From assembly GCF_000737245.1 (NCBI RefSeq), contig NZ_JPQU01000042.1, positions 1-61,666 on the forward strand: a stretch of DNA of 61,666 bases. The letters run 5' to 3'. Of the stretch, positions 1 to 8,361 are shown in pieces; position 1 is the stretch's first letter, and each line of letters opens with the position of its first letter. Source of the stretch: Pseudomonas syringae. Lineage in GTDB: Bacteria; Pseudomonadota; Gammaproteobacteria; Pseudomonadales; Pseudomonadaceae. Made by a program: the position numbers and the translations under genes. The notes beneath the pieces are model-generated. The model searched no databases. It saw only the letters and a list, made by a program, of their open reading frames with translations, and was not told the origin of the DNA.

Positions 1-35
1 CCGTAACCGGTGTCCGTGATTACTTGACCAGTTCA

Positions 36-111
36 GCTTGCCCGCGATGAACGATGGCGCGGTATGCCTGACAGACCGAGGTTCTATATCGCGGGCAAGC
101 AGCGCTCCCAC
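36..111. repeat. REP doublet, GCTTGCCCGCGA type, left end degenerate
   Basis: The arms are GCTTGCCCGCGAT at 36-48 and ATCGCGGGCAAGC at 88-100, the latter running on into GCTCCCAC. The left arm has lost its outer GTGGGAGCG, so only the right arm is complete. It lies just upstream of the acylase gene. Confidence 0.75.
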
Positions 112-205
112 AGAAAGAGCATTTCAGCAGACACAAATCACCATCTACTCAATCACCCACCAAATCTGTAGCCTGCTCTCCTTTGCCCATCGACCGAGCA
201 GCCGT

Positions 206-2593
206 ATGAAACGCAGTCTGACCATCCTGGTGTTTATCATCGCCATCCTTATCGGTGGCGGTGTCTGGTATGTGCACAGTAAACAGCCATTGCGTGATGG
301 CCAGGTCAGCCTTTCCGGGCTGCAAGCGCCGGTCAGTGTGCGTTACGACGAACGTGGCGTGCCGCATATCCGTGCCGAGAACGAAGCCGATCTGTATCGC
401 GCCCTGGGCTATGTTCAGGCTCAGGATCGTCTGTTCCAGATGGAGATGATGCGTCGTCTGGCCCGTGGCGAACTGGCCGAGGTGCTGGGTCCGAAGCTGG
501 TCGCCACCGACAAACTGTTTCGCAGCCTGCGGATTCGTGAGCATGCTGACGCATACGTCGCGCGTCACGATAAAAACACTCCGACCTGGAAAGCGCTGCA
601 AGCTTATCTGGATGGCATCAATCAGTTTCAGGCCACTCACCCCAAGCCGCTGGAATTCGACGTACTGGGCATCCCCAAGCGCCCTTTCACCGCCGAAGAT
701 ACGCTGAGCGTCGGCGGTTATATGGCGTACAGCTTCGCGGCGGCGTTTCGCACCGAACCGCTGCTGACTTATGTACGTGATGAACTGGGCCCGGAGTATC
801 TGAAAGTCTTTGATCTGGACTGGCAACCTCAAGGTGCTCTCGATCAGCCAACCCGGCTTTCAAACAACGACTGGAAGAGCCTCAATCAACTGGCCTACCT
901 GAGCAATCAGGCACTGGAACAGGCTGGCTTGCCACAGTTCGAAGGCAGCAACGCCTGGGCGGTTTCCGGCAGCCGGACCAAAAGCGGCAAGCCTTTGTTG
1001 GCGGGTGATCCGCACATTCGTTTTTCAGTTCCCGCCATCTGGTACGAAGCCCATTTGTCTGCGCCGGGTTTTGAGCTGTACGGCCATCATCAGCCGCTCA
1101 ACCCATTCGCCTCACTGGGTAACAACATGGATTTCGGCTGGGGCCTGACCATGTTCCAGAACGACGATCTGGACCTGATCGCCGAGAAGACCAACCCCGA
1201 GAATCCCAATCAGGTCTGGTATCACGGGCAATGGGTTGATATGACCATCAGCCAGCAGCAGATCGCCGTCAAAGGCGAAGAGCCGGTGGCAGTGACCCTG
1301 CGCAGCTCGCCCCACGGGCCTATTGTGAATGACGTGATCGGCGTCACCGCAGGCACGACGCCGGTTGCCATGTGGTGGTCTTTTCTTGAGTCCGAGAATC
1401 CGATTCTGGAAGGTTTCTACGAGGCCAACCGAGCCGATACTCTGGACAAAATGCGCAGCGCGGCCGAGAAGATCCAGTCGCCGGGGCTGAATATCGTCTG
1501 GGCCAACGCCAAGGGTGATATCGGTTGGTGGGCTGCCGCGCAGTTACCGATTCGACCTGAGGGGGTAAACCCGAATTTCATCCTCGATGGCAGCAGCGAG
1601 CAGGCCGACAAACTGGGCTTTTACCCTTTCAGCGCCAACCCTCAGGAAGAGAACCCGGCGCGGGGCTATATCGTCTCCGCCAATTTCCAGCCAGTTTCGC
1701 CCACCGGCCTGCACATTCCCGGTTATTACAACCTGGCTGATCGCGGTCAGCAGTTGAACCATCAGCTCAGCGATGCCTCAGTGAAGTGGGACCTGGACAA
1801 CAGCAAGGCCCTGCAACTGGGCACCCAGACTGACTATGCCGCGCGGGTACTCAAGCCGCTGATTCCGGTCCTGCGTGAGGTCATCAGCGATCCTGAGGAA
1901 AAAGCCCTGGTAGAACGACTGGCCGACTGGAAAGGCGACTACGCCGTGGATTCCGTGGGGGCGACGCTGTTCAACCAGTTCCTTTTCGACCTTACCGAAG
2001 AAGTCTTCCATGATCAGTTGGGAGATGCCTTGTTCGAGACGCTGCTGTCCACCCGAGTGATTGACGCTGCCTTACCCCGGTTGGCTGCTGATACCAACTC
2101 GCCGTGGTGGAACAATCGCAACTCGCCGTTTAAAGAGAATCGCGCCGATACCGTAAAGGTCGCCTGGCACGCCACGGTTTCCCATTTGAAATCCAGTTAC
2201 GGCCTCAACACGGATGAATGGCTGTGGGGCAAGGCCCATACCCTGACCCATGCCCATCCGTTAGGCACGCAGAAGCCGCTGGATCAGCTATTCAACGTCG
2301 GCCCATTTGCGGCGCCGGGGACCCATGAAGTGCCGAACAACCTCTCCGCCCGCATCGCCCCCGCGCCATGGCCGGTGACCTACGGCCCCTCGACCCGCCG
2401 CCTGATCGACTTCGCCGACCCGGCCCAAGCCCTGGGCATCAACCCGGTCGGGCAGAGTGGCGTGCTGTTCGACAAGCATTATTCGGATCAGGCACAGACC
2501 TACATCAGCGGCGGCTACGTGCCGCAGCATTTGAGCGAAGATGATGTGGCGAAAAACACCAAAGGCACCTTGAGGTTGATGCCGGGTAGCTGA
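206..2593 (+). CDS. hacB: Penicillin-acylase-family N-terminal nucleophile hydrolase, HacB-like acyl-homoserine-lactone acylase
   Basis: Predicted periplasmic amidase of the Ntn-hydrolase superfamily, 795 aa from the ATG at 206; an in-frame extension to 38 reads through REP sequence and is not believed. A signal/anchor segment covers residues 5-22. The precursor should self-cleave before Ser248 in the motif EGSNAWAVSGS, giving alpha and beta chains as in PvdQ and QuiP. P. aeruginosa HacB (PA0305) has about the same length and lies next to spuFGH, as this gene does, converging on the permease gene at 2819. AHL deacylation (quorum quenching) is known for the family; the substrate here is inferred. 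Other acylase substrates are possible. Confidence 0.82.
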   Translation: MKRSLTILVFIIAILIGGGVWYVHSKQPLRDGQVSLSGLQAPVSVRYDERGVPHIRAENEADLYRALGYVQAQDRLFQMEMMRRLARGELAEVLGPKLVATDKLFRSLRIREHADAYVARHDKNTPTWKALQAYLDGINQFQATHPKPLEFDVLGIPKRPFTAEDTLSVGGYMAYSFAAAFRTEPLLTYVRDELGPEYLKVFDLDWQPQGALDQPTRLSNNDWKSLNQLAYLSNQALEQAGLPQFEGSNAWAVSGSRTKSGKPLLAGDPHIRFSVPAIWYEAHLSAPGFELYGHHQPLNPFASLGNNMDFGWGLTMFQNDDLDLIAEKTNPENPNQVWYHGQWVDMTISQQQIAVKGEEPVAVTLRSSPHGPIVNDVIGVTAGTTPVAMWWSFLESENPILEGFYEANRADTLDKMRSAAEKIQSPGLNIVWANAKGDIGWWAAAQLPIRPEGVNPNFILDGSSEQADKLGFYPFSANPQEENPARGYIVSANFQPVSPTGLHIPGYYNLADRGQQLNHQLSDASVKWDLDNSKALQLGTQTDYAARVLKPLIPVLREVISDPEEKALVERLADWKGDYAVDSVGATLFNQFLFDLTEEVFHDQLGDALFETLLSTRVIDAALPRLAADTNSPWWNNRNSPFKENRADTVKVAWHATVSHLKSSYGLNTDEWLWGKAHTLTHAHPLGTQKPLDQLFNVGPFAAPGTHEVPNNLSARIAPAPWPVTYGPSTRRLIDFADPAQALGINPVGQSGVLFDKHYSDQAQTYISGGYVPQHLSEDDVAKNTKGTLRLMPGS

Positions 2594-2606
2594 TTGGCGC
2601 CCCCCT

Positions 2607-2696
2607 GTGGGAGCGAATTCATTCGCGAAGAGGCCGGTACAGGCGACACATCTGTATTGGCAATACCTACGCATTCGCGAATGAATTCGCTCCCAC
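2607..2696. repeat. REP doublet, GAATTCATTC type
   Basis: A 23-base arm GTGGGAGCGAATTCATTCGC+GAA at 2607-2629 is repeated as its exact reverse complement at 2674-2696. With the next repeat it fills the gap between the convergent acylase and permease genes. Confidence 0.9.
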
Positions 2697-2728
2697 AGGT
2701 TCTGTATTCCTACAGATAAACCGCGGTC

Positions 2729-2802
2729 CTGTAGGAGCTGCCGAAGGCTGCGAACTCGGTCTGGCATGAGAACGCTTTCGCAGCCTTCGGCAGCTCCTAC
2801 AG
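2729..2802. repeat. Inverted repeat, GCTGCCGAAGGCTGCGAA type
   Basis: A 26-base arm containing GGAGCTGCCGAAGGCTGCG at 2729-2754 is inverted exactly at 2777-2802. The ends (CTGTAGGAGC / GCTCCTACAG) match the other REP doublets but the core differs. It lies right behind the stop of the permease gene and could end its transcript. Confidence 0.88.
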
Positions 2803-2818
2803 GGATTACCTCAATCAA

Positions 2819-3703
2819 TTAAACCGGCGCAGCCGCGCGGCGTGGGTCGGGTTGTTTGTAGGTGTCGGCAGCGCTTTCTTCGATGGCTTGCTGGATGGCT
2901 TTCCTGCGCTGCTGTTCAGCACGACGGGAGAAGAACCAGACCAGAAAGGTCGCACACGAAACCGCCAGCAGAATCAGGCTCGCCACGGCGTTGATTTCAG
3001 GCTTCACGCCCAGACGCACGGCGGAGAACACTTCCATCGGCAAGGTGGTCGAGCCAGGGCCGGAGACGAAGCTGGCGAGTACCAGATCGTCCAGAGACAG
3101 GGCAAAGGACATCATCGCCCCCGCCGCCAGCGAAGGCGCGATCATCGGGATGGTGATCAGGAAGAACACCTTCCACGGCCGCGCACCCAGGTCCATGGCG
3201 GCCTCTTCGATGGACAGGTCCAGCTCACGCAAGCGCGCCGACACCACCACCGCCACATAAGCCGCGCAGAACGTAGTGTGGGCGATCCAGATGGTGACGA
3301 TGCCACGCTCCTGCGGCCAGCCGATCATCTGCGCCATGGCGACGAACAGCAGCAATAGCGACAGACCGGTAATCACTTCCGGCATCACCAGCGGCGCCGT
3401 CACCAGCCCGCCGAAAAACGTACGGCCCTTGAAGCGCGTGATGCGGGTCAACACGAACGCTGCCATGGTGCCCAGCGCCACCGCGGCAATCGCCGTGTAG
3501 GTGGCGATTTCCAGCGAACGCATTACCGAACCCATCAGCTGCGAGTTATCCAGCAACCCCACATACCAGTGCACCGACCAACCACCCCAGACCGTCACCA
3601 GCTTGGAGGCGTTGAACGAATAGATGACCAGAATCACCATCGGCGCATAAATAAATAGCAGGCCCAGGACCAGCATCATGTTCGAGAATCGAAAGCCTCT
3701 CAT
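2819..3703 (-). CDS. spuH: Polyamine ABC transporter permease, PotI/SpuH type
   Basis: Inner-membrane permease subunit, 294 aa, with an N-terminal membrane segment (residues 9-28) and about six hydrophobic segments in all. The EAA loop that contacts the ATPase is seen around EEAAMDLGARPWKVFFLITIP. The start ATG overlaps the stop of the preceding permease gene as ATGA (3700-3703), so translation is probably coupled. Last gene of the run 9735-2819. The C-terminus is long, charged and Arg/Gln-rich after the last membrane segment. It pairs with the upstream permease to carry putrescine and spermidine delivered by the two receptors encoded at 5815-8260. Confidence 0.93.
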   Translation of the reverse strand: MRGFRFSNMMLVLGLLFIYAPMVILVIYSFNASKLVTVWGGWSVHWYVGLLDNSQLMGSVMRSLEIATYTAIAAVALGTMAAFVLTRITRFKGRTFFGGLVTAPLVMPEVITGLSLLLLFVAMAQMIGWPQERGIVTIWIAHTTFCAAYVAVVVSARLRELDLSIEEAAMDLGARPWKVFFLITIPMIAPSLAAGAMMSFALSLDDLVLASFVSGPGSTTLPMEVFSAVRLGVKPEINAVASLILLAVSCATFLVWFFSRRAEQQRRKAIQQAIEESAADTYKQPDPRRAAAPV

Positions 3704-4620
3704 GCTCTGCCCTCCAGCTCTTTGGCCTGACTGCGGTTAAACAGGATGATCGGTACGATCAGGATCAACAGCATGATCACCGCCAGCGCCGAAGCCACCG
3801 GCCAGTCGCGGTTATTGAAGAACTCTTGCCACAGCACGCGGCCAATCATCAGGGTTTCCGGACCGCCCAACAGCTCAGGAATAACGAACTCGCCCACCAC
3901 TGGAATGAACACCAGCATGCAGCCCGCAATCACGCCGTTCTTGGACAGCGGTACGGTGATTTTCCAGAAGCTGTTGAAGGTGCTGGACCCCAGGTCGGAC
4001 GCGGCTTCCAGCAAGCTGGGATCGTGTTTCACCAGGTTGGCGTACAGCGGCAGGATCATGAACGGCAGGTACGAATAGACAACGCCAATGTAAACCGCCA
4101 GGTTGGTGTTGAGGATCTGCAACGGCTCATCGATAAAACCCAGCCACATCAGAAAGGCATTGAGCAGACCGTTGTTGCTGAGGATGCCCATCCAGGCGTA
4201 AACCCGGATCAGAATCGCGGTCCAGGTCGGCATCATGATCAGCAGCAACAGAACGGTTTGCAGTTCCTTGCGCGCCGTCGCAATGCCATAAGCCATAGGG
4301 AAGCCGATCAACAGACACAACAAGGTGCTGAAGAAAGCCATTTTCAGCGAACCCAGGTACGCCGAAATGTACAGATCATCGCCAGTCAGCAGCGCGTAGT
4401 TGGCGAAGTTGAGGATCACCTCGAACTTCTGCTCGGCGTAGCTGAAGATTTCCGTGTACGGCGGGATCGCCACATCGGCTTCGGCGAAGCTGATCTTGAT
4501 GACGATCAGGAACGGCAAGGCAAAGAACAGAAACAGCCAGAGAAACGGCGCGCCGATAACCAGCTGCCTGCCATTGGGAACGATGCGGTTCAGCGTCCGC
4601 TTGATCTTGCGTATTTTCAT
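3700..4620 (-). CDS. spuG: Polyamine ABC transporter permease, PotH/SpuG type
   Basis: Inner-membrane permease subunit of 306 aa. The start is the ATG at 4620, which overlaps the stop of the ATPase gene in an ATGA (4617-4620); an open frame 11 codons longer would run into that gene. The first membrane segment is residues ~25-48 (LWLFLFFALPFLIVIKISF). The EAA motif is near LLEAASDLGSSTFNSFWKIT. PotB/PotH family members pair with a PotC/PotI partner, here the next gene, to form the channel. The ATGA overlaps at both ends show the three membrane/ATPase genes form one operon. Confidence 0.93.
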   Translation of the reverse strand: MKIRKIKRTLNRIVPNGRQLVIGAPFLWLFLFFALPFLIVIKISFAEADVAIPPYTEIFSYAEQKFEVILNFANYALLTGDDLYISAYLGSLKMAFFSTLLCLLIGFPMAYGIATARKELQTVLLLLIMMPTWTAILIRVYAWMGILSNNGLLNAFLMWLGFIDEPLQILNTNLAVYIGVVYSYLPFMILPLYANLVKHDPSLLEAASDLGSSTFNSFWKITVPLSKNGVIAGCMLVFIPVVGEFVIPELLGGPETLMIGRVLWQEFFNNRDWPVASALAVIMLLILIVPIILFNRSQAKELEGRA

Positions 4621-5759
4621 GAGCGCAGTACCACGCCGCTGTCGTCTTCCCACCAGACAAACACTTCATCGCCCCAGGTTGGCCGGGTGCCCTGACGCTC
4701 AGCGTTGGCGACAAACGACTGCACCAGCTTGCCGCATGGCAACTGCACGTAGAACACCGAATGCCCGCCCAGGTAGGCGATGTCGTGGACTTTACCGCGC
4801 GACCAGTTGTACTCGAACGAAGGCTGTTCGGTGGTGACCAGCAGTTTTTCCGGGCGCAGGGCGTAGGTGATGTGCTTGTCTTCCACCGACGTGGTCACGC
4901 CGTGGCCGACATAGATATTGCGCTCCAGTTCGGGACTGCGAATCAGGGCATGACCTTCCATGTCCTCAATCACTTCGCCTTCGAACAGGTTCACGTTACC
5001 GATGAATTCGCAGACCAGACGGCTGGTCGGGGTTTCGTAGATGTCGATGGGGCTGCCGATCTGCGCGATCCAGCCCAGGTGCATGATGGCGATGCGTTCG
5101 GCCATGGTCATGGCTTCTTCCTGGTCGTGGGTCACCATCACGCAGGTCACGCCGACCCGCTCGATGATTTCCACCAGTTCCAGTTGCATCTGCGAACGCA
5201 GCTTTTTGTCCAGCGCGCCCATGGGCTCATCGAGCAACAGCAGCTTGGGCTTTTTCGCCAGGGAGCGAGCCAGCGCCACACGCTGACGCTGACCGCCAGA
5301 CAATTGATGGGGCTTGCGGCGCGCGTACTGAGTCATCTGCACCAGCTTGAGCATTTCTTCGACGCGAGCGGTGATTTCCGCCTTGGGCAGCTTGTCCTGC
5401 TGCAGGCCGAACGCGATGTTCTGCTCCACGGTCATGTGCGGGAACAGCGCGTAGGACTGGAACATCATGTTGATCGGACGCTCGTACGGCGGCATGTCGG
5501 TAATGTCGACGCCATCGAGATAGATCCGCCCTTCGGTAGGCCGTTCAAACCCGGCCAGCATCCGCAGCAGCGTGGATTTACCGGAGCCGGAACCGCCCAG
5601 CAAAGCGAAAATCTCGCCTTTGTAGATCTGCAGGGACACATCGTCCACGGCAATCGTCTCGTCGAATTTCTTCGTGACTCGATCGATCTTGACCAGCACC
5701 TGCTTTGGTTGCTGACCGCCCTCGATTGATTTCTTGTAGGCGCCGGAGGCAACTGCCAT
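4617..5759 (-). CDS. spuF: Polyamine ABC transporter ATP-binding protein, PotG/SpuF type
   Basis: Cytoplasmic ATPase of the polyamine importer, 380 aa. The ATG at 5759 is preceded by GGGAG eight bases upstream; a TTG at 5774 is a poorer choice. Walker A GGSGSGKST is at residues 55-63, the signature LSGGQ at 153-157 and Walker B LLLLDEP at 173-179. The C-terminal third (about 290-375) is the TOBE-type regulatory domain usual in PotA/PotG. Ends in ATGA overlap with the downstream permease. The 55-base gap to the receptor gene at 5815-6909 has no terminator, fitting one transcript. Confidence 0.95.
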   Translation of the reverse strand: MAVASGAYKKSIEGGQQPKQVLVKIDRVTKKFDETIAVDDVSLQIYKGEIFALLGGSGSGKSTLLRMLAGFERPTEGRIYLDGVDITDMPPYERPINMMFQSYALFPHMTVEQNIAFGLQQDKLPKAEITARVEEMLKLVQMTQYARRKPHQLSGGQRQRVALARSLAKKPKLLLLDEPMGALDKKLRSQMQLELVEIIERVGVTCVMVTHDQEEAMTMAERIAIMHLGWIAQIGSPIDIYETPTSRLVCEFIGNVNLFEGEVIEDMEGHALIRSPELERNIYVGHGVTTSVEDKHITYALRPEKLLVTTEQPSFEYNWSRGKVHDIAYLGGHSVFYVQLPCGKLVQSFVANAERQGTRPTWGDEVFVWWEDDSGVVLRS

Positions 5760-5814
5760 GGGTGGAACTCCCAACTGGTTTGCAGCCCGGCCAATGCGGC
5801 CGGGCGCGAGGTCT

Positions 5815-6909
5815 TTATTTACCGGACTTGATCCGGGTCCAGCTGCGGGTCATCACCCGCTGAATCTTCGGCGGCAACTCGGAGTTGACGTACAAGCGCT
5901 CCTGCACATCCTTGGGCGGATAGACCGCCTCGTCGGTGCGAATGTCCTGATCCATCAAAGCGTCCGACGCAGGGTTCGGGTTGGCATAACCCACCTGGTC
6001 GCTGACCTTGGCGATCACAGCTGGATCAAGCAGGTAATTGATGAACGCGTGAGCTTGCTTGGTGTTCTTGGCATCGGCCGGGATGGCCAGCATATCGAAC
6101 CACAGGTTGCCGCCCTCTTTCGGGATGCTGTAGGCGATGTTCACGCCCTTGCCGGCTTCTTCCGCCCGGGCCTTGGCCTGGAATACATCACCCGAGAAGC
6201 CGGCGGCAACGCAGATGTCGCCATTGGCCAGGTCGGTGATGTATTTCGAGGAGTGGAAGTAGGTCACGTAAGGACGAATTGCCATGAGTTTGGCTTCGGC
6301 CTTTTTGTAGTCAGCTTCATCGGTGCTGTTGGGATTCAGGCCCATGTAGTTAAGCATGGCCGGGAGCATTTCATCGGCAGAGTCGAGCATTGCTACGCCG
6401 CAGCTTTGCAGCTTCTTGATGTTTTCTGGTTCGAACAGCACAGCCCAGGAATCAATCTTGTCGACGCCCAGTGCCGCTTTTACTTTCTCAACGTTGTAAC
6501 CGATACCGTTGGTGCCCCACAGATACGGCACGGCGTACTGGTTACCCGGGTCGTTTTTTTCCAGACGCTTGAGCAGCGCAGGGTCGAGGTTCTTGTAGTT
6601 GGGCAGCTGGCTCTTGTCGAGCTTCTGGAACGCGCCAGCCTTGATTTGTTTGCCGAGGAAGTGATTGGACGGCACGACTACGTCATAACCGGTACGGCCC
6701 GCCAGCAGCTTGGCTTCCAGGGTTTCGTTGGAATCGAACACGTCGTACATCGGCTTGATGCCGGTGGTCTTCTCGAAGTCTTCGAGGGTCGTCGTGCCGA
6801 TGTAATCTGACCAGTTATAAATATGCACCGTTGACGCGGCCTGGGCACCGACAGTCAGTGTCAGCGTGGCCGCAGCAAGCATGGATTTGGCGATGAGAGA
6901 AATAGACAC
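5815..6909 (-). CDS. spuE: Periplasmic polyamine-binding protein, SpuE-like (spermidine-preferring type)
   Basis: Secreted receptor, 364 aa, starting with GTG at 6909 behind AAAGGA; signal peptide residues 1-24 ending AQA. Family features include HIYNWSDYIG and YDVFDSNETLEAKLLAG. Trp270 lies in GGNLWFDM. In P. aeruginosa, as I recall it, a Trp at this place (271) in SpuE recognises spermidine while SpuD has Phe; the paralogue encoded at 7163-8260 has Phe271. I therefore infer this copy prefers spermidine. Gene order (receptor, receptor, ATPase, two permeases) also matches spuDEFGH. A REP doublet separates the two receptor genes. Confidence 0.88.
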   Translation of the reverse strand: MSISLIAKSMLAAATLTLTVGAQAASTVHIYNWSDYIGTTTLEDFEKTTGIKPMYDVFDSNETLEAKLLAGRTGYDVVVPSNHFLGKQIKAGAFQKLDKSQLPNYKNLDPALLKRLEKNDPGNQYAVPYLWGTNGIGYNVEKVKAALGVDKIDSWAVLFEPENIKKLQSCGVAMLDSADEMLPAMLNYMGLNPNSTDEADYKKAEAKLMAIRPYVTYFHSSKYITDLANGDICVAAGFSGDVFQAKARAEEAGKGVNIAYSIPKEGGNLWFDMLAIPADAKNTKQAHAFINYLLDPAVIAKVSDQVGYANPNPASDALMDQDIRTDEAVYPPKDVQERLYVNSELPPKIQRVMTRSWTRIKSGK

Positions 6910-7045
6910 GTGAACAATCCTTTTGTGAGGTGGGGTCTGGTGCCCGTGTCGGAAAAATCAGGGGGGCGCAACTTACCGTTGTTGACTGCGTATCGCAAAA
7001 AAACTTTATGTGACAACGGGTTGAGTCTGAGTGGCCTCGGACCGA

Positions 7046-7134
7046 TGGGAGCGAATTCATTCGGCGATGACGGCATTCCAGACAAAACAATGCGTTGGAT
7101 GTACCGACCCTTTCGCGAATGAATTCGCTCCCAC
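7046..7134. repeat. REP doublet, GAATTCATTC type, between the two receptor genes
   Basis: Arms TGGGAGCGAATTCATTC at 7046-7062 and the complete reverse complement ending CGCTCCCAC at 7112-7134. The left arm carries one extra G (TTCGGCGA for TTCGCGA). Sitting inside an operon, it may stabilise or attenuate the transcript. Confidence 0.85.
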
Positions 7135-7162
7135 AGATTTAGCTCTCGGCGATCAACTCGGG

Positions 7163-8260
7163 TTATTTACCCGATTTAATCTTGGTCCAGCTGCGGGTCA
7201 TGATCCGCTGCGTCGCTGCTGGCAAGTCAGCAATAGCGTAAAGCTTGGCCAACACGTCAGCTGGCGGGTAAACGCCCGGGTCACTGGTGATGTCTTTATT
7301 GACCAGTGGAGTCGATGCAGCGTTGCCGTTCGGGAAATGCACTTCGTTGGTGATTTCAGCCATGATTTCCGGCTGCATCAGGAAGTTCATGAACTTGTAG
7401 GCGCCTTCGACGTTTTCTGCGTCTTTAGGGATGGCGACCATGTCATAGAAGCTGCCAGCGCCTTCTTTCGGAATGTTGTAGCTGACCTTGACCTTGCCAC
7501 CGGCTTCTTCAGCACGGGATTTGGCCTGGTAGATGTCGCCCGAGTAACCCACGGCTACGCAGATGTTGCCGTTGGCCAGGTCGGAGATGTACTTGGACGA
7601 GTGGAAGTAACCAATCGATGGGCGAATCTTCATGAACAGGGCTTCGGCTTCGGCCAGTTGCTTCTTGTCCTGGCTGTCGGTCGGGTAGCCCAGATAATGC
7701 AGGGCAATTGGCAGCATTTCGGTTGGCGAATCGAGGAAGCTGATGCCACAGGATTTCAGCTTGGCAGCGTTCTCTGGCTTGAACAGCAGGTCCCAGGTAT
7801 TGGTCGGTGCATCAGCACCCAGCGCGGCCTTGACCTTGTCCGGGTTGAAGCCGATGCCGATCGAGCCCCACATGTACGGGAAGGCGTGCTTGTTGCCCGG
7901 GTCACTGACCGACACGGCCTTGAGCAGGTCGGTGTTGAGGTTTTTGTAGTTAGGCAGCTTGGACTTGTCCAGCTCCTGATAAACCCCGGCCTTGATCTGC
8001 TTGGCGAGGAAGTTGTTCGACGGCACGACGATGTCGTAACCGGACTTGCCCGCGAGCAATTTGGCTTCCAGGGTTTCGTTGCTGTCGAACACGTCGTAGA
8101 CGACTTTGATGCCCGACTGTTTTTCGAATTTGGAGATGGTGTCCGGCGCAATGTAGTCGGACCAGTTGTACACGTGCAGCACTTTGTCATCGGCTTGCGC
8201 AGCGGCGGCCACGACGCCCATCAGGGACAGGGCGAGGAGAGTCTTGCCAAATTTTTTCAT
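7163..8260 (-). CDS. spuD: Periplasmic polyamine-binding protein, SpuD-like (putrescine-preferring type)
   Basis: Secreted receptor of 365 aa with signal peptide residues 1-24 (cleavage after AQA) and an RBS CTGGAG eight bases before ATG 8260. Aligns along its length with the receptor at 5815-6909 (YNWSDYI, DVFDSNETLEAKLLAG, HSSKYI.DLANG, MTRSWTKIKSGK at the end). Phe271 in GAGSFYDM replaces the Trp of the spermidine-type copy, so putrescine preference is inferred. It directly follows the aminotransferase gene, as spuD follows spuC in P. aeruginosa. Confidence 0.9.
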   Translation of the reverse strand: MKKFGKTLLALSLMGVVAAAAQADDKVLHVYNWSDYIAPDTISKFEKQSGIKVVYDVFDSNETLEAKLLAGKSGYDIVVPSNNFLAKQIKAGVYQELDKSKLPNYKNLNTDLLKAVSVSDPGNKHAFPYMWGSIGIGFNPDKVKAALGADAPTNTWDLLFKPENAAKLKSCGISFLDSPTEMLPIALHYLGYPTDSQDKKQLAEAEALFMKIRPSIGYFHSSKYISDLANGNICVAVGYSGDIYQAKSRAEEAGGKVKVSYNIPKEGAGSFYDMVAIPKDAENVEGAYKFMNFLMQPEIMAEITNEVHFPNGNAASTPLVNKDITSDPGVYPPADVLAKLYAIADLPAATQRIMTRSWTKIKSGK

Positions 8261-8361
8261 TTATACAGCTCCAGTGTTATTAGGTGGCGGCTTCTAGCCA
8301 TTAGTCTGGCAAGTTACGGGGCACGCTTTCAAGCCTGTCATTATCCCTGTGGGAGCAGGTC

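Noticed and set aside
38..205. N-terminal extension of the acylase to 38
   Set aside because: These codons read through a REP doublet; the proper signal segment starts at the ATG at 206.
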